From Epiperipatus broadwayi (Eukaryota; Onychophora; Udeonychophora; Euonychophora; Peripatidae): a stretch of 64,000 nt of DNA. The position numbers were made by a program, and so were the translations under genes. The notes under the pieces are model-generated. The model worked only from the letters and a program-made list of their open reading frames with translations, was not told the origin of the DNA and made no database searches. The stretch covers positions 3,844,001 to 3,908,000 of the forward strand of contig JAQFVV010000056.1 of NCBI GenBank assembly GCA_028023455.1, given 5' to 3'. Positions 1 through 13,320 of the stretch are shown piece by piece. Each line of letters starts with the position of its first letter. Position 1 is the first letter of the stretch.

Positions 1-1640
1 AGCTGAAACAGCCAGACTTGTTTATTATTAACTGTTTCGATGGTTTAAAGTATGTCTCTGATTCACATTTTATTAAAAATGAAAGAATGACAAAAAATAA
101 AACTAAAAAAAAAGATTTTTGTTTTCATAAGCAATATTATATTGTAAGAATGTAATTAATTTATGTTTAATATGTTAATGAATCTTTTTTTTTTTGTAAA
201 AGACAATAGAGCATGATGTAGAGTATTTATTTTTAATAGCATTGAAGCATAACTAGTGGTAAATTTATTGGCAAATTCAATGCTTTTAGGTGTTTTACAT
301 GATGTAGACCACATTATAATCACACTTTTTATTGGAATCTTTACCCTCTAGCTAATAATAGCTAGATATTTATTATTGACCAATATTAGATGAATAGTAC
401 TTCTCTACCATCACTGGTGAAAACACATTATATTACTGCAATATTGTTTATTTTTTGTAATAAGGTTATTACATACATGGGACCAGAGTAAATTAAAATG
501 AGATTTTTAGTCTTTAATAAATATTAACTAAAGATTATGGTCTAGCTATGAGAAAAATAATCCTAAACTTACATCTACCTTAAATTTAGATCATAATCAT
601 AAAGTATACAAATTCTACAGATGACAATGGTTAAATACTATCTTCTCTATGATAAATGGACTGGTATAATAAAACATAAAATAAAAACATTTTAGCAGTT
701 ATTTAAATCTTTTTTTGGTAACTTTTCAATTTTTAACTTTATCATCTAATTTTTCTATGTATACAATTCGTCACACCGGCCATAAAAATTTTCAAAATAC
801 CTGATTTTATGCTTTCTTTTTGGGCCTATATTTTTGATTATTGTACCTGTAATGAATAAATTTATCAATAAGTAGAATGTTCAAAAAGGGCATTATGTGT
901 GTATGTGAATGCACACTTATATATAAGTTTATTGAAGTTTAAATAAATTTATGTTAAATTTCCTATCGATCTGACCATGAAATGAATGATTTTAAAAATT
1001 AAATATTAAAAATGTTTTTGGTTGAATGTTTGATTGGATTTCATGAAATAGATAGAAAAATCAAAATCAATTTTTGACTTAAAAGCAATATTGAGTATTT
1101 TTTATATACATATGCACTTGAGCATATTTTAATATAGTTTTGACTTGCTTATCGATTGTTTCATTCTTTTTTAACATTAATCAAATATTGATATTTGAAG
1201 TGTGGAAAATGTTAATATATTGCAACTTCAGAGAAAAGGTTTTAAACATAAAAAAATATTGAAAATGATTGTCACTTGTTTTTACATATCTATATAAGTT
1301 GGTTATATTGTAATACAAGAATAAACACACGGAGGCTTCACTATTCAATAAATTTTAAAATTTTGCTTTTTAAGTTGTTTCAATCTTTTTTGCATTTTTT
1401 TTTTTTTTTAAATAAATTCAGGTAAAAAGAAATAATTGATTCTGGGATAGACTGACAATCAATTAAAGCAATTTCTTTTGTTTGTTCTAATTAGATTTAA
1501 CATGTTAACGATTTATTTATATTATTATTATTAAACAAAATAGAAAGACTAAAACTAGTTGTCTAGTTTCTCTAAGCTACGCAATTTTTTAATTTAAAAA
1601 ATTATAATAAAAAAAAAAATGTCTGTGTATACGTACATTA
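1..1640. other. AT-rich non-coding stretch
   Basis: No reading frame of interest, no clear splice-bounded exon and no recognisable mobile element is visible. The sequence is AT-rich with homopolymer A and T runs. It could be intronic or intergenic. Confidence 0.6.
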
Positions 1641-1643
1641 CAA

Positions 1644-1710
1644 GAGCCTCTTGGTGCATGGTTTTACATTCATGTGCTATGCCTTTAACCAGAGTTCGAA
1701 TCCTTAGTAG
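1644..1710 (+). repeat. tRNA-like relic (SINE head)
   Basis: A tRNA-like segment with a box-B-type motif GAGTTCGAATCC at about 1692-1703, preceded by a degenerate D-arm-like stretch. The copy at 50.9 kb (minus strand) shares the same middle part with CATTCATGT. No acceptor-stem pairing is visible, so a functional tRNA gene is unlikely; a decayed tRNA-derived SINE head is the better reading. Confidence 0.45.
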
Positions 1711-1719
1711 ATAAATGTG

Positions 1720-3055
1720 AGAATTTTTTTAGATTCTTATCTGGCTTAGTATTTTACTTGTAGGTAAATGGGTCACAGCCAATTCATTTAACTATTCAAT
1801 ATTAATCAATAAATAGGTGCCTAACTAATTTTTATTTAAAGGATAAAATAAAATTGGAAAAATGTTCAAATCCTCATTACCAGATATTTGACTGCTTTGT
1901 TGTTGCGCTATAAGAAGATATAAAAGCATATAGCCTGCCGATGGTACTTAAAAAAGACTGTTTGACGCTCATTTAATTACGTAATAAGATAATTCTTTAT
2001 CAATGTATAAAAAGCTTTAAATATTATTAATTTATATATGTAATAAAAAGTACTGATGATGAACAAACTATGTATCCACTTGTCCAAATATCATAAATAA
2101 TATTTATCTTTTGGATATGGATTGTACTTCCTGATCATCATCAGTTTTCCAAAACACATTTTTGATGATCAGTTTGATGGACATTTACATTGTTAGTTTT
2201 TTATCTATGTTTGTGAATTAATTATTGATTTTATGAGTGCTATTTTATAATGAGAAAACTATTAATGATGATTCATACATGTACCCCCAATTATAATTCT
2301 GTTAATTTCTTTCTGTTCACATTTCCAACAATATCTTGGCATTGAGTATGGACTGAGGATCAAGGATATTGAACAGCTACTAAGAATGAAGCAACTTAAT
2401 TAAGAGTCAAAATACTTACTTATAATATATTTTATTAATTGAACAAATTCTTAAAATGGCTTACATGGTTACACGGACACACACATATAATGTTTCTGCA
2501 GCATATTATCAACATCTTTTTAAATTAAGATTAAAATTACAATTTTAATAAACTATAACAGTTCTAGCTTTGTTTACGACATTATGTGACATCTATTTCA
2601 AATATATTTAGTTCGTCTACTACTAATAATATTATCAAACATTGTTTATAACTATTTGTCTCATAACTAAGAACATTTTCAGCTTGATGCATTCCACACT
2701 TATGTGATTACTTTGGCATTGAAATAATTCATAAGGGAGAATAGTAACTTATTGAAATTTCTACATCTATTTAAAACACTATTTTTTATATAAACAAAAA
2801 TCTTTAAGCCTTAAAAATGAAAGCTTTCAATTTAAGTATATTATCTGACGTATATATTTTCTAGCTGCATGATATTCTATTAATACTTCAGAGTACTGAA
2901 ATTTTTTGCTTTTGTTGGTCTAAAATCGCGTATGGATGTAGGTTCTGGTTTTTGATCAATAATTAACATCCAATTTTAAGTTACAGATAATGTCCAAACT
3001 TTTTTGAAAAGTTAGTCTTGATCACAGGTTTTTCTGCAAATCTTTTATTGATGTA
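1720..3055. other. AT-rich non-coding stretch
   Basis: No supported gene or element. Only scattered short inverted words are present, for example around GATGATCA near 2130-2170. Confidence 0.5.
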
Positions 3056-3059
3056 GAAT

Positions 3060-4170
3060 GCCCTACTCTTTTATTACCAGCAAAAAAGACAAACTTTCAG
3101 AAATTGATAATATATTTCAGCAATATATTAATAGTAGACTATTAGCTTCTGGATTAAGAAGCATTACAATTCATATATAGACAATTTTAAATTTAAACAT
3201 ATCAAAAAATAAACAAACTGGATTTAGTTAAAAGTGATTTTAGAGTGGCTTATTATCTGGATATCATGAATAGTTATATAAAAATTATGAACATGTGTTG
3301 CCATTATCATCCTTTGGATTTGTATATATGAAAATACACTTGATTTTACAACTATTATTAATTAGTATTTTAGGATATCAAGATATAGACTCAGAATCTT
3401 GTCAAATTTTAAAGAATATTTATGAAAATGTAATAGCACTAATTGGATTACATGATAATATTAGGATAGTTAATATTGAAAGGAGTTTTTGATTCCACAT
3501 CTTAAAACTTTTCACAGCAAGTTATGAAATATATTTTTTAAATTGAAATAAAAAACTAAAAGAATAATATAAATAGAGATAATTTACATTTTAATGAATT
3601 TTGCAGATCATGTCATTCTATTTGTAAATAATGCTTCAAATCTGTAGATAATTTTACAAAAAGTTTAGATAAATATCAGTAAAAATGTTGAACTAAAATG
3701 ATAAATGTTATATAATAGTCTAAATGAATGTTCAATGATTTTTCAAAAGAGAACAAAGTAAATATTAATATTAGACATTAACAATTATAAATAATTTAAT
3801 TATCAATAAAGTTGGAAACATGATAGATGAAACTTATTATAGAATTGAACTTAGATGGAATGCTTTTGGTAGAAATAATGAATGCTAGAGAGAAATATGT
3901 CTCTTTTTGGAAAAAATACTTTTAATAAATATGATTTACTATTATATTTCTAGATCTATAATTTTTATAATTAATTGAGAAGAATTGCAACTATTTTAAC
4001 TGAATGTTGAAAGTATCAAGAAGAAATTGAATGTGAAATATATGAATGAGAAAGAAAATAAATATGATTGATATCATTAAAAAAATTAAACTACTGAAAC
4101 AGAACTAGACTTGACATGTTGCTCACAGAATAGATGCATAGTTGATGTCTTTAAGTTGGATACCAAAACA
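3060..4170 (+). pseudogene. RTE-type LINE relic (reverse transcriptase to C-terminus)
   Basis: A decayed non-LTR retrotransposon read by joining frames. The longest clean piece, 3295-3492, holds a stretch resembling the RTE segment between the first catalytic aspartate block and the RQG block, with ILKNIYENVIALIGLHDN followed by IERSF. Beyond its stop the frame continues as LKLFTASYE, corresponding to the usual PKLFTA..E. Near 3600 FADHVILFV stands where the catalytic FADDIVLI box is expected, so the second aspartate is lost. Near 3845 RIELRWNAFGRNNE matches the RRI.LGWNAFG block, and near 4100 HVAHRIDA matches the HVARR.D block close to the C-terminus. Many stops and frameshifts show it is long dead. 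The endonuclease part is not visible, as expected for a 5'-truncated insertion. Confidence 0.75.
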
Positions 4171-4345
4171 GTGTAAATGATTATAAAAAACCCATACATA
4201 AGATGAATAAAATAAATAGTTATATCAAGGAATTGTGAAAAATAGAATTGGAGAAATTGGACTAATCTTGAAAAATTTTTTAAGCTTGATTGTATTGATA
4301 ATGGTTAAACATATAGATGATGATAGAGCAAAAATTATGTAATGT

Positions 4346-4386
<41 letters not shown>
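4346..4386. repeat. Compound (AC)n(AT)n microsatellite
   Basis: An uninterrupted AC dinucleotide run passes directly into an AT run, just downstream of the LINE relic. Confidence 0.9.
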
Positions 4387-4389
4387 GAG

Positions 4390-7300
4390 TAGACAAAATG
4401 ATAAAATATGTCATCTGTTATCAAAAAGAAGAATGAATCTAGCACCAGTAAATGATAACATACAAGCTAAAATTATTCTGTAACCTATAAAAGATGGGTG
4501 CATGCAGGGAATGCAACAAAGTATAAGCTAGAATCACTCATATTACTATAATGATAGTTAACAGGCTATCGATCTATGCTCAGTGGGTACAAATAATAAC
4601 TTATGCCACACTACCAAGATATACAGGGAAAGCATTATAATAAAATATAATGAAATGCAAAGTAACACTATTAAGAATTAAGAGGGGAAACCTTAACTCA
4701 CTCTAGCACATATAAAAGAATCTTAGTATTGTAAACATATGCCATTAAGGTTACATTTAAGGTTCTTTAAGATTTAATACGTGTATCATTTTTTATATAT
4801 TTTCTATTTACTTGTAAAGATCTTCTAATCCTCTTACAAGCATCTCATTGCTTTGATCAGATGAAATAATATTTTAAATGTTATTTTAAAATTTATGCCC
4901 CCTAAAATTTATCTTTTGAATGTAAAATTTCAATATGAAAATAAATTTAATAATAAGGTTCATGAAATTATAAAGATATTTCAGGATAATATGTTTTTAT
5001 AAATCCTTTTGATTCTAGTTTTATTCAATAATGAATGAAATCCTAGTTAAAATGCAATAAATAAGACGTACACTTCCCCTAAGGTAATGTCTTATCATAA
5101 TTATAACCATAATATGAATAATTTAATAAGATAAAACATGATCTCTTAAATTTAGAATAAAATAAAGAATAAACTGAATTACACTAAGATATTAAGAGTG
5201 GATATGGAATTTGGTAGCCATCCTAACTATCTTAGAATAAAAATCTACTTAACACCTTCTAAATATAAATTAGGTTCTTGTGCAAATTAAATCTTATCAA
5301 AATAATAACTATGATCTTCTATATGAAAATAATTTAAAATAAATATGTACAGTGATTTGAAATAAGCAAATTGAATTAGTTAAAGCAATCAAAATTGCCA
5401 AAACAAATTGCAGAACTTTATTAAATAACTATATCTTTTTTAGATATTCTATAAATGCTTAAATCAAGTATTTTATATAATTATTACAGTTTATTAATGC
5501 TTAAATAATTCAAATTAATAGTGATTCTTATAAATTTCATGTACTCTTACAGTAATTCCACTAAAATAATTGTATAATATTTTATAAGCATTTAAAATTA
5601 TTAATTAATGTTTAAAATGATTTATGTTTGATAATTGGGTTGATGTGAATAAACGACTATGAAAAATTCCTTAAATAACAATAACAAAGTCTAACTTACA
5701 GCAACAACAAAATTTACAATTAGTTCATCTTTAAATCTATATAGATCAAAAATTTCACAAAGTTACTTCTGCAACATTTATCAAAAATTAAAAAAAAATG
5801 GCATACTACTTTATTAAAATACTCTCTATTAGGGTAGCAAAAAATAATCCATCATATTAAAAAAATAATCTGTTATAGTAAAGTAACTTTTTGTATTATT
5901 TCATTATCAAAAGTTCTCATTTATTATCTCATTTATATTATGATAATAGCCTTACATAGTAGTATCTCTCATATGAATATTTTACATACTCAATAATATT
6001 ATTAATAATAATAGCTTACCAGTCCATTAGTGAAGAAGTTATAAGGTAGATGTATATTATCTATTTATGCCCCAGATAAATAAAAAAAAAACAAAAAAAA
6101 AACAATTTTTTATCATATTTAGTTCTGGCAACTAGCAAAGCTCAAATATAAGACTGACATATTTACAATGTATTTTTCACATTTAGACTGATCAAGAATA
6201 CTCTTAGAGGTAAGGTAGAGTTCATCAATACCTTGATAATACCATTAAAAATGCCAGATAAAGCCATGGAAAATGTTTACACATGCTTATTAACATACTA
6301 CTAACATTACAAGCAAAATCAATCTTCAATAATAAAGTAAGGCAAAGTAAAATATGATGGCATTGCTCATAGTACACATTATTTTTGAGAGCTAGTGATG
6401 CACCAGGGACAAAATACTAAATAGAAATTGTCTTAGAATAGAAAGAGCCTTAGCTACAATTTCTAAAGTTTATGCTATAAGCATAGAAAAGCTAGCAGAA
6501 CAACAAATAATAAGAGAGAGCCTAAATGCTTCAATCCCTTCTGGAAAATAAGCTCTCAAAATCAATGATGGAGACTAACTACCAGCCATAAAATATACTG
6601 GTATGTAAAAGCAATTCTAAATATAATGAAAATAATTCTATTATCTATAACAAAATACTACATTAGCTAACCAATATGAAATATGATAAACACAACAATT
6701 AATTAATACCAAATATAGTTCTACTAACATTAGGCAATAATAATAAATAAATTATAGAAATATACATCAGCTCATTCAGCTTATAGCATCATCATATACC
6801 TTCATAAATAAATTATTCATATTTTTAAAGAGAGGCACATACTATTTCAAAATATGTTTGTATGATAAAGTACTGTTCTGAGAACTTTAACCTTTAATAC
6901 AGCATACAATATGACCAATAATATCTGCATATCATAATAAAGTATAAAATCATAATATAAATAAATTCAATTTTTTTTACCATAAATAATTTATATTAAA
7001 TATTAATATCCTTCTGTTTGTTTCTTGACCAATTTTCTATAACTTGAATATGAAGAAGACTGTTGGCAATAACATCTTGTGGACAGCACCTATCCATTAT
7101 ATAAGATCATTAAAATACTATAATCTATAATATAATTAGAAAATGTATAACATGCTTCTTCAGATATCCCAGGTAAATTCAATTCATTCTATTATCAAGT
7201 ATATGATAAGTTAATAGCCATTTATTCAATCTATTCATGAATTTAAAATCTTATAATGTTCAAAGTATTGTAGTAAATAGAGCATAAGTCCTTAACTTTA

Positions 7301-7780
7301 GATTTCTTAAATTAAGTTAATCCATTGTGCAAAGTACGATAAATTAATATTAGAAATACAATAAAGCACTACAATTATTATTCTTCATTAACATTGTTGA
7401 GCATTTGCAGGAGAAAATATTTGATTTAACTATTGTCTTCAAGACTTCAGTGGTTGCCATAACAATGCACAGAGGAAAGAAATTGTTTATTCTTAAACTT
7501 TTATGCAGACAGTATAAATAATGAAAAGCAGAAAAAACATTTAAATTCCTTAATATCAAGTTATTATTGCAGGTAAAAATGATATTGTCATTTTATTCAG
7601 TAAAAAATTTTAAAATTCACATATTTTTATCAATTAACCAGTTCACAATAAGTTAAATTGTATCACACTGCCTTAAGAGAAATTATTTCTTTCTTCTTTC
7701 AATGGTGATATCAAACCAAAATTGTTATAATACTACAAAAAAACTTTCATCCTGTTTTTTTTCCTTTAAATAATAGTGCT
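4390..7780. other. AT-rich stretch, no gene recognised
   Basis: About 3.4 kb of AT-rich DNA. The parts at 4500-4720 and 6350-6600 are less AT-rich and may be old element relics, but no protein motif could be read. Open frames such as 7350-7559 (minus) show no family features. Confidence 0.45.
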
Positions 7781-7782
7781 AT

Positions 7783-8222
7783 TGGGGATTAGTACGGGTT
7801 TCATCTTTCTCATCTTTGGGGCAGTGGAGATGATGTGATGCATTGCGATTTTAATCTCTTTGTTCTCTATGTGATTCATAGGTTGGTTATTAGATTATGT
7901 GATAATCTGTAGATGGCATATGAGATTTACATTTTTGATTAGTGCTATGGTTTAAACTTCAAATCAGGGCTGCTGTGTCACTCATCTCTGCCATCTGGAT
8001 GGCAGGGTCTGGTGCTTGAAAGGTCTCACAATCCTGGGTTTTGCAGGGGATCTGGGTGCTGTGGAGATTAGCAAGGGCATTGAATGAGAGAGACTGAGCT
8101 TTGGAAATACCCTAAGGTCTGGTTCCTAGTCCTTAGCAGGGGGAGGGGCTGGGATGTGGGTGTTGAGGGGATTAGTACAGGTTTTCACTTTCTCATCTTC
8201 TGGATGGTGGAGATGATGTGAT
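7783..8222. repeat. GC-richer repeat island with internal direct repeats
   Basis: A block clearly richer in G and C than its surroundings. A 56-57 bp sequence beginning GGGGATTAGTAC and ending GGAGATGATGTGAT occurs at 7783-7839 and again at 8167-8222 with few differences. The DNA between contains further degenerate echoes of the same words (GTGCTGTGGAGATTAGCAAGG near 8055). It looks like a degenerate tandem repeat or a fragment of a repetitive element. No coding frame is supported. Confidence 0.6.
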
Positions 8223-8432
8223 TCTTGGTAGCTGTGACCTATTTAGTTGCCATTAAGGTCAGGGATTACTTAGTAAACTATAAGAGAAGCTATGAATGGC
8301 AAGATATATGCATATACAATTCAAGGTTTTTCTCTTCCCTTGGTAAAACAAGTTCTGCATTGTAAATCATAGTTTGAATCTTGTATATCACTACATATAA
8401 CATATATAAAGTTTAAATGTGTGTTAGATACT

Positions 8433-8869
8433 ATATGTAAAACTTTAATATGTGTTGATATTAAACATGCACACACTATAGACCAAGAGTGTTGTGTAGA
8501 GAGCAGAATGATCTGTGGAGGAGGGTTAAGGAGGCATGTTACATCATGTCAGATGAACGCACGATGAACAAAAGGGAATCATTTTACACCATATCAAAGA
8601 AATGGCAAGTATAAATGTTCTGATTCTGATTTGCACATTTTGCGTGGTTTTGTCACATATTTGCATATTAGTACATCGTGAAAAACGAAGAGAGAGTTCG
8701 TACTTCTTGATAATGAAGGTTATGCCTTCAAAAACGTTTGAAGATTCAACAAAATTTATTATTATTTATATAATTATATTATTTTAAAGTTTTGATTTAT
8801 ATATATTTTGTTTTTGAATTATATAATGTGTGCATGTTTAATATTAACACATATTAAAGTTTTACATAT
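8433..8869. mobile_element. Non-autonomous element with 48-bp terminal inverted repeats
   Basis: The first 48 bases (8433-8480) are the reverse complement of 8822-8869 with two mismatches. This gives a 437-bp unit with hairpin-capable ends. The interior is less AT-rich than the flanks and includes an open frame 8602-8787 (+) with a hydrophobic N-terminus, which I do not treat as a gene. Size and architecture fit a MITE. No target-site duplication is obvious, so the superfamily is unassigned. Confidence 0.65.
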
Positions 8870-8879
8870 AACATGTAAA

Positions 8880-10560
8880 TTCAAAGATTAATATTATGTT
8901 AAATCATATTTTGAGAGAAAAAAAAAGGAAATAGTGTTTTTTTTTCAAGAAATGGTGTAACACAAGTAAGTTATTATTATTGAATTATAAATTATTTTAG
9001 TCAATTCTTTTCTTTTGCTGAATTAATTATTATTAAACATCTAAAAGTATTTGCAATGTTAATTTATAGTTCTTATTTAAATTATCATCTTCATTCTATG
9101 TAAATTAATTCTAAATAATTTTGACCTAAATAAATATTATGAAGAAGCTATTAAGAAATCATTAGTATTTTTGTAATGTTCGTCCAATAATTCCTTGGCA
9201 ATTTTAATTATAACAGATACATTCAATTTATTTCTAAAATTAACATTGTTCTCCATTCAAAACAATAGCAATAACAATAATTTTCAAAGCTTTCCTTTAT
9301 AGAAAATTTTAAAAATAATATTCTAAAATATTATAATAAATTATATTACCATTCCATTGATAGTGACTTCGATTTATTTGGTATTTCTTTTCAGATAATT
9401 GCATCTAAATATAAGTTTAGCCTAACATACTGACTAATACAAAGCAAAAGTTTAAAGAAAATTACACTTTTTTAAAAATTTAATAGGTTAAAATTCAACT
9501 GTTACAAAATTAAATTGATTGAGAACCTTGAGAAAATGAAGAGAGATTGGTGTAGAATGTAGATGTAGAATGTAGACTGATGTCAAGTGTTTGTGTCAAC
9601 TTATTCATCCCTTGGTCATATGATCATTTTACCAGACTGTTTATTTACCTTTGAACTTACAACCATTTCTCTGATTAATTTAAATTCTTGACCTATCTAT
9701 CTCCAAAGATGGTTGTCAATCAACATTTATTTAATTAAAATTTTAACCATACAATAAATTATTTTTTTTTAAATGCTTGAATTAATTAAAAACCCTTCCT
9801 GGTTAAATAAAAATAATTAATAAAAATTACAGAATAATAAGATAAAAATAAAAAATATATAATTAAAAATTTTATTATATCTTTAACCAATCAAATATTA
9901 ATACAATTTAACATTTATTTATTACAATTTTAAATCTAGACAAATCTCAGAATAGGTTTTAAATTGCTTTTAAGATTATTTAAATTAAGTAATATTAAAT
10001 AAATATAATATTTATTTATTTATTCAACATTTATTCAACTATTAAAAATCCTAATTTAATTACTAACTTTATTAAAGTGTTTTATAATTAAATTAATTTA
10101 AAAATATTTAAGTAGAATATTTTGTTTTACATTCAAAGTTAATTAAATATTATAGTGTTAGTTTTAAACTAGCAAACCAAAATATAAGAGTTGAACTTGG
10201 TTCTCAACTTTAAAAATTAATTTAAACTTTTTAAAATATTTTTACAGTTAAACCAAAACTAAACAAGCATTTTAAATTCTAAATTATATTGTTTATCATT
10301 AATATTCCCAACTTTTGAAAATTTAAAGCTGTTTAACATCTGAACATTTATTTAAATTAACTCTTATTATTTAAGCTGTGCCAAAATTATTTTACAGTTA
10401 GATAATAGATAAATACTAATATAACAGTTGTAACATGTAACAATTATAGCATTATAAAATATTCATAATAGTTTACTTAAAACAAAATTAAGCTATATAA
10501 TTTTTTAAGGTGTTCTGGCACCAAATTTTAACTGAACATTTTGTGTCTGCCAAAGCTAAA
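8880..10560. other. AT-rich non-coding stretch
   Basis: Very AT-rich sequence with TTTAAAT-type words. A short tandem GTAGAATGTAGA occurs near 9551-9575. No gene or element is recognised. Confidence 0.55.
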
Positions 10561-10562
10561 GG

Positions 10563-10658
10563 TTATAATATATATATATATATAATAAAGTTTGATATCT
10601 GTATTCGTTATAATATATATATATATAATAAATAAAGTTTGATATCTGTATTCGTTTC
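10563..10658 (+). repeat. Tandem duplication with (TA)n core
   Basis: A unit of about 50 bp, a TA run followed by AAAGTTTGATATCTGTATTCGTT, occurs twice in a row immediately left of the hairpin element. The two copies differ by a 4-base AATA insertion and in TA-run length. Confidence 0.8.
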
Positions 10659-10666
10659 ACAATGTA

Positions 10667-11308
10667 TGTAATATACAAATCAATATATATATCAAAATAC
10701 AGTACAATTTATATAAATTATATTCTTTTAGAAGTACTTTCGACTATACACTTTGTAGTCTTTATCAACTATATAACATTGAATAATCAAAACGAGACAA
10801 CGCTTAACAATACCCATAGTTCAATTCAGATTTCCCACAATTCTGTTATCTTAACATTTGATGACTGGCGATTCATTAACATTTGACGATTTCTTGAAAT
10901 CAACATAGCCTCTTTTATTTTAGGTTTATTATGACAACGTTCAATTTGAATAATTTTCATATTTTTGATCATAATAAATCTTGTCAATATGGATTTAAAT
11001 TTGATTATAAAAATATGAAAATTATTCAAATTGAACGTTGTCATAATAAACGTAAAATAAAAGTGGCTATGTTGATTTCAAGAAATCGTCAAATGTTAAT
11101 GAATCGCCAGTCATCAAATGTTAAGATAACAGAATTGTGGGAAATCTGAATTGAACTATGGGTATTGTTAAGGGTTGTCTCATTTTGATTATTCAACGTT
11201 ATATAGTTGATAAAGACTACAAAGTGTATAGTCGAAAGTACTTCTAAAAGAATATAATTTATATAAATTGTACTGTATTTTGATATATATATTGATTTGT
11301 ATATTACA
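10667..11308. mobile_element. Foldback element: 300-bp arms, 42-bp loop
   Basis: The left arm 10667-10966 is the reverse complement of the right arm 11009-11308. Both are 300 bp with no gaps, and I count about five mismatches. The arms are separated by a 42-base spacer, and both sides of the element abut TA-repeats. Because of the symmetry, the frames 10826-11044 (minus) and 10931-11149 (plus) encode almost the same 72-residue peptide. They are products of the palindrome, not independent genes. A transcript through it would fold into an almost perfect long hairpin. A young foldback MITE is the simplest reading; a hairpin-RNA locus is possible. Confidence 0.85.
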
Positions 11309-11334
11309 TATATATATATATATATATATATATA
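11309..11334. repeat. (TA)n microsatellite
   Basis: A TA dinucleotide run abutting the right end of the foldback element. It is probably part of the insertion target or grew from the element's TA-rich terminus. Confidence 0.85.
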
Positions 11335-12120
11335 GCATCACTATTCACATACCGCTTGAGAGTTCAGAAGTGCTTTTTTGAGTGTACTGGCAGTGTCAGA
11401 GTGTGATACTTTGTCACAGCACTAAAGCATGAAGAAACACAAAACAATTATGAAAGTTTATTTTAAAAAAATGAAATGCATTTAATTTGATTTTAAGTTA
11501 ACAATAAATAGGTTGATGGTGAAACAAAGTATGCTTATTGAAATAATTATTTCTTTATTAGCTAATGATTAGTATAAACCTGATGATGGAAAAACTTGGA
11601 TCTACTATCTGCTAGATATGTTTGCATTCAAATATTCAGAGAAGAGAATGGAGTGGTGGTTACCTATGTCTATTTTCAATAAGAACTGGTGTTTATGTTC
11701 ATATGCAAAGCATCTGTAGTGATATTATGATATCCAATTATTGGCTCTTTCTAGGCTTGTGGTATCATTGGTAATAAATAAAGAAGTGTTACATTATGAT
11801 TTTTTAAAAATGATTTTCAATTTTTTTTTTGTTTTGAATACCTTCGATAGAATTTTTTTTTGAAAATATTTTTAGGACAATGGTAAGATTTTAAAGATAG
11901 AAGCTTGGTTTTTTTAATGATATTGTCCTTTTGGTTCATGTTTTCAAAAAACAGGCTTTTTTTCTTGTCTGATTTAGAGCTAAGGAATCAGTAATTAAAA
12001 TCTAATCTATCATTTCTAATGCTTCAAAATCATATAATGTCTAATTAACTAATCTTATTATTTTTATTAGTCTTTTTTATTTACTTGGTTTTAGATAATA
12101 ACACTTTTTAAAGTAATGCT

Positions 12121-13320
12121 ATTATGTATTGAAATACTATCATATGACTAACAAGATATCATTTGACTTTAGCTTGCACATTGCTAATTCATTATCAAAT
12201 TTTTCCACTCTTACCACTTTCTTGTCATCCAGCTTAAGCTTTAATAATCAATAGATATCAATGTCAGATAGTAGTGCTTAATGAGTTCTTATCTAATGCA
12301 GTCCTATTCTCATACTAGTTTCTAGCTTATAAATTTTTTCTCAATTTTTTTGAACTATACACTTGGATCTTTTTAATCTAATGCATTTTTTATTTTTTTC
12401 ATACTATCAAACTACCTGCCCATTTTCTTTCAATACAAGCTTATTTACTTGCATGTTTACATAGCTCTGAAATCAATTCAGTTTCTATATATTATGGTGA
12501 CCTTAGTTTTTTTTTTTATAAACATAGACATCTTTTATTTCTTGGCCAGACTTAGTACAAAACCAATAATGCATCATATGACCAATAAGACATCATATGA
12601 CCTTAGCTTACACATTGCTAATTCATTAACAAATTACATTTTTCATCTCTTTCATGACATCTAGTATAAACTTTAGTAATTGATAATTGGCAGATGGTAG
12701 TGCTTAATAGTATAACAAAAAGTAAAAAATAGCTGCCAGAGGAAACATGCATTAAATTCAAGTGCATGGTTCAGAAAAATCCAAGGAGCTTTTTATTGAT
12801 ATAAGCCACAAGCTAGAAAACAACCTGGGAATATTTGGATAACAGAGGATTATTTAGGAATTTATTAAACACTACCGTCCTTTATTTACTGATGTGTAAA
12901 GCTTATACCCACAATGGTCTTATGAAATGATGAGAATCAAAAAAATTACTAATGTATTAGCAATGTGTAAACTAATGGCATGCAATATTTTGTTGGTCAT
13001 GTGATGTACTATTGGTTGTATCCCAATTCTGGCCAAGGAAATGAAAATGCCTAAGTTATAAAACAAACTAAAATCACCATATGGTTTCAGATCTATATAA
13101 CAAGCTTGATAATATAACACAAATAAAAACAAAAGTCTGCTAGATGAAAAGTGCATTAAATCCCAAAAATCCAGATGCAAAGTTTAAAAAATTCCCAAAA
13201 CTCTTCACTTATGAAAGGCATTAGCTAAAAGCTAGTTTGGGAATATTTGGATAGGATGACACTGGATAGATATTTATTAACTACCATCTGATATCTATTG
13301 ATTACTAAAGTTTACACTGG
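12121..13320. repeat. Inverted cluster of a repeat unit of about 300 bp
   Basis: Related copies of one unit lie here: two in plus orientation (about 12121-12430 and 12430-12715) and two inverted (about 12716-13170 and 13170-13320, the last partial). Shared landmarks are CATATGACCAATAAGA...TTAGCTTACACATTGCTAATTCATTA, CTTGGCCAGA, and the motif around GGTAGTGCTTAATA. The axis of symmetry lies near 12715. Open frames 12449-12664 (+) and 12920-13180 (-) share the peptide pattern PI.HHMTNK....SLHIAN.L because both are copies of this unit; neither is a recognised protein. Confidence 0.65.

Noticed and set aside
4346-4386. CRISPR-like or regulatory repeat
   Set aside because: It is a simple dinucleotide microsatellite; no repeat-spacer array exists anywhere in the window.
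10826-11149. Two nearly identical 72-residue frames on opposite strands
   Set aside because: They are a direct consequence of the palindrome; no family motif or independent coding evidence.
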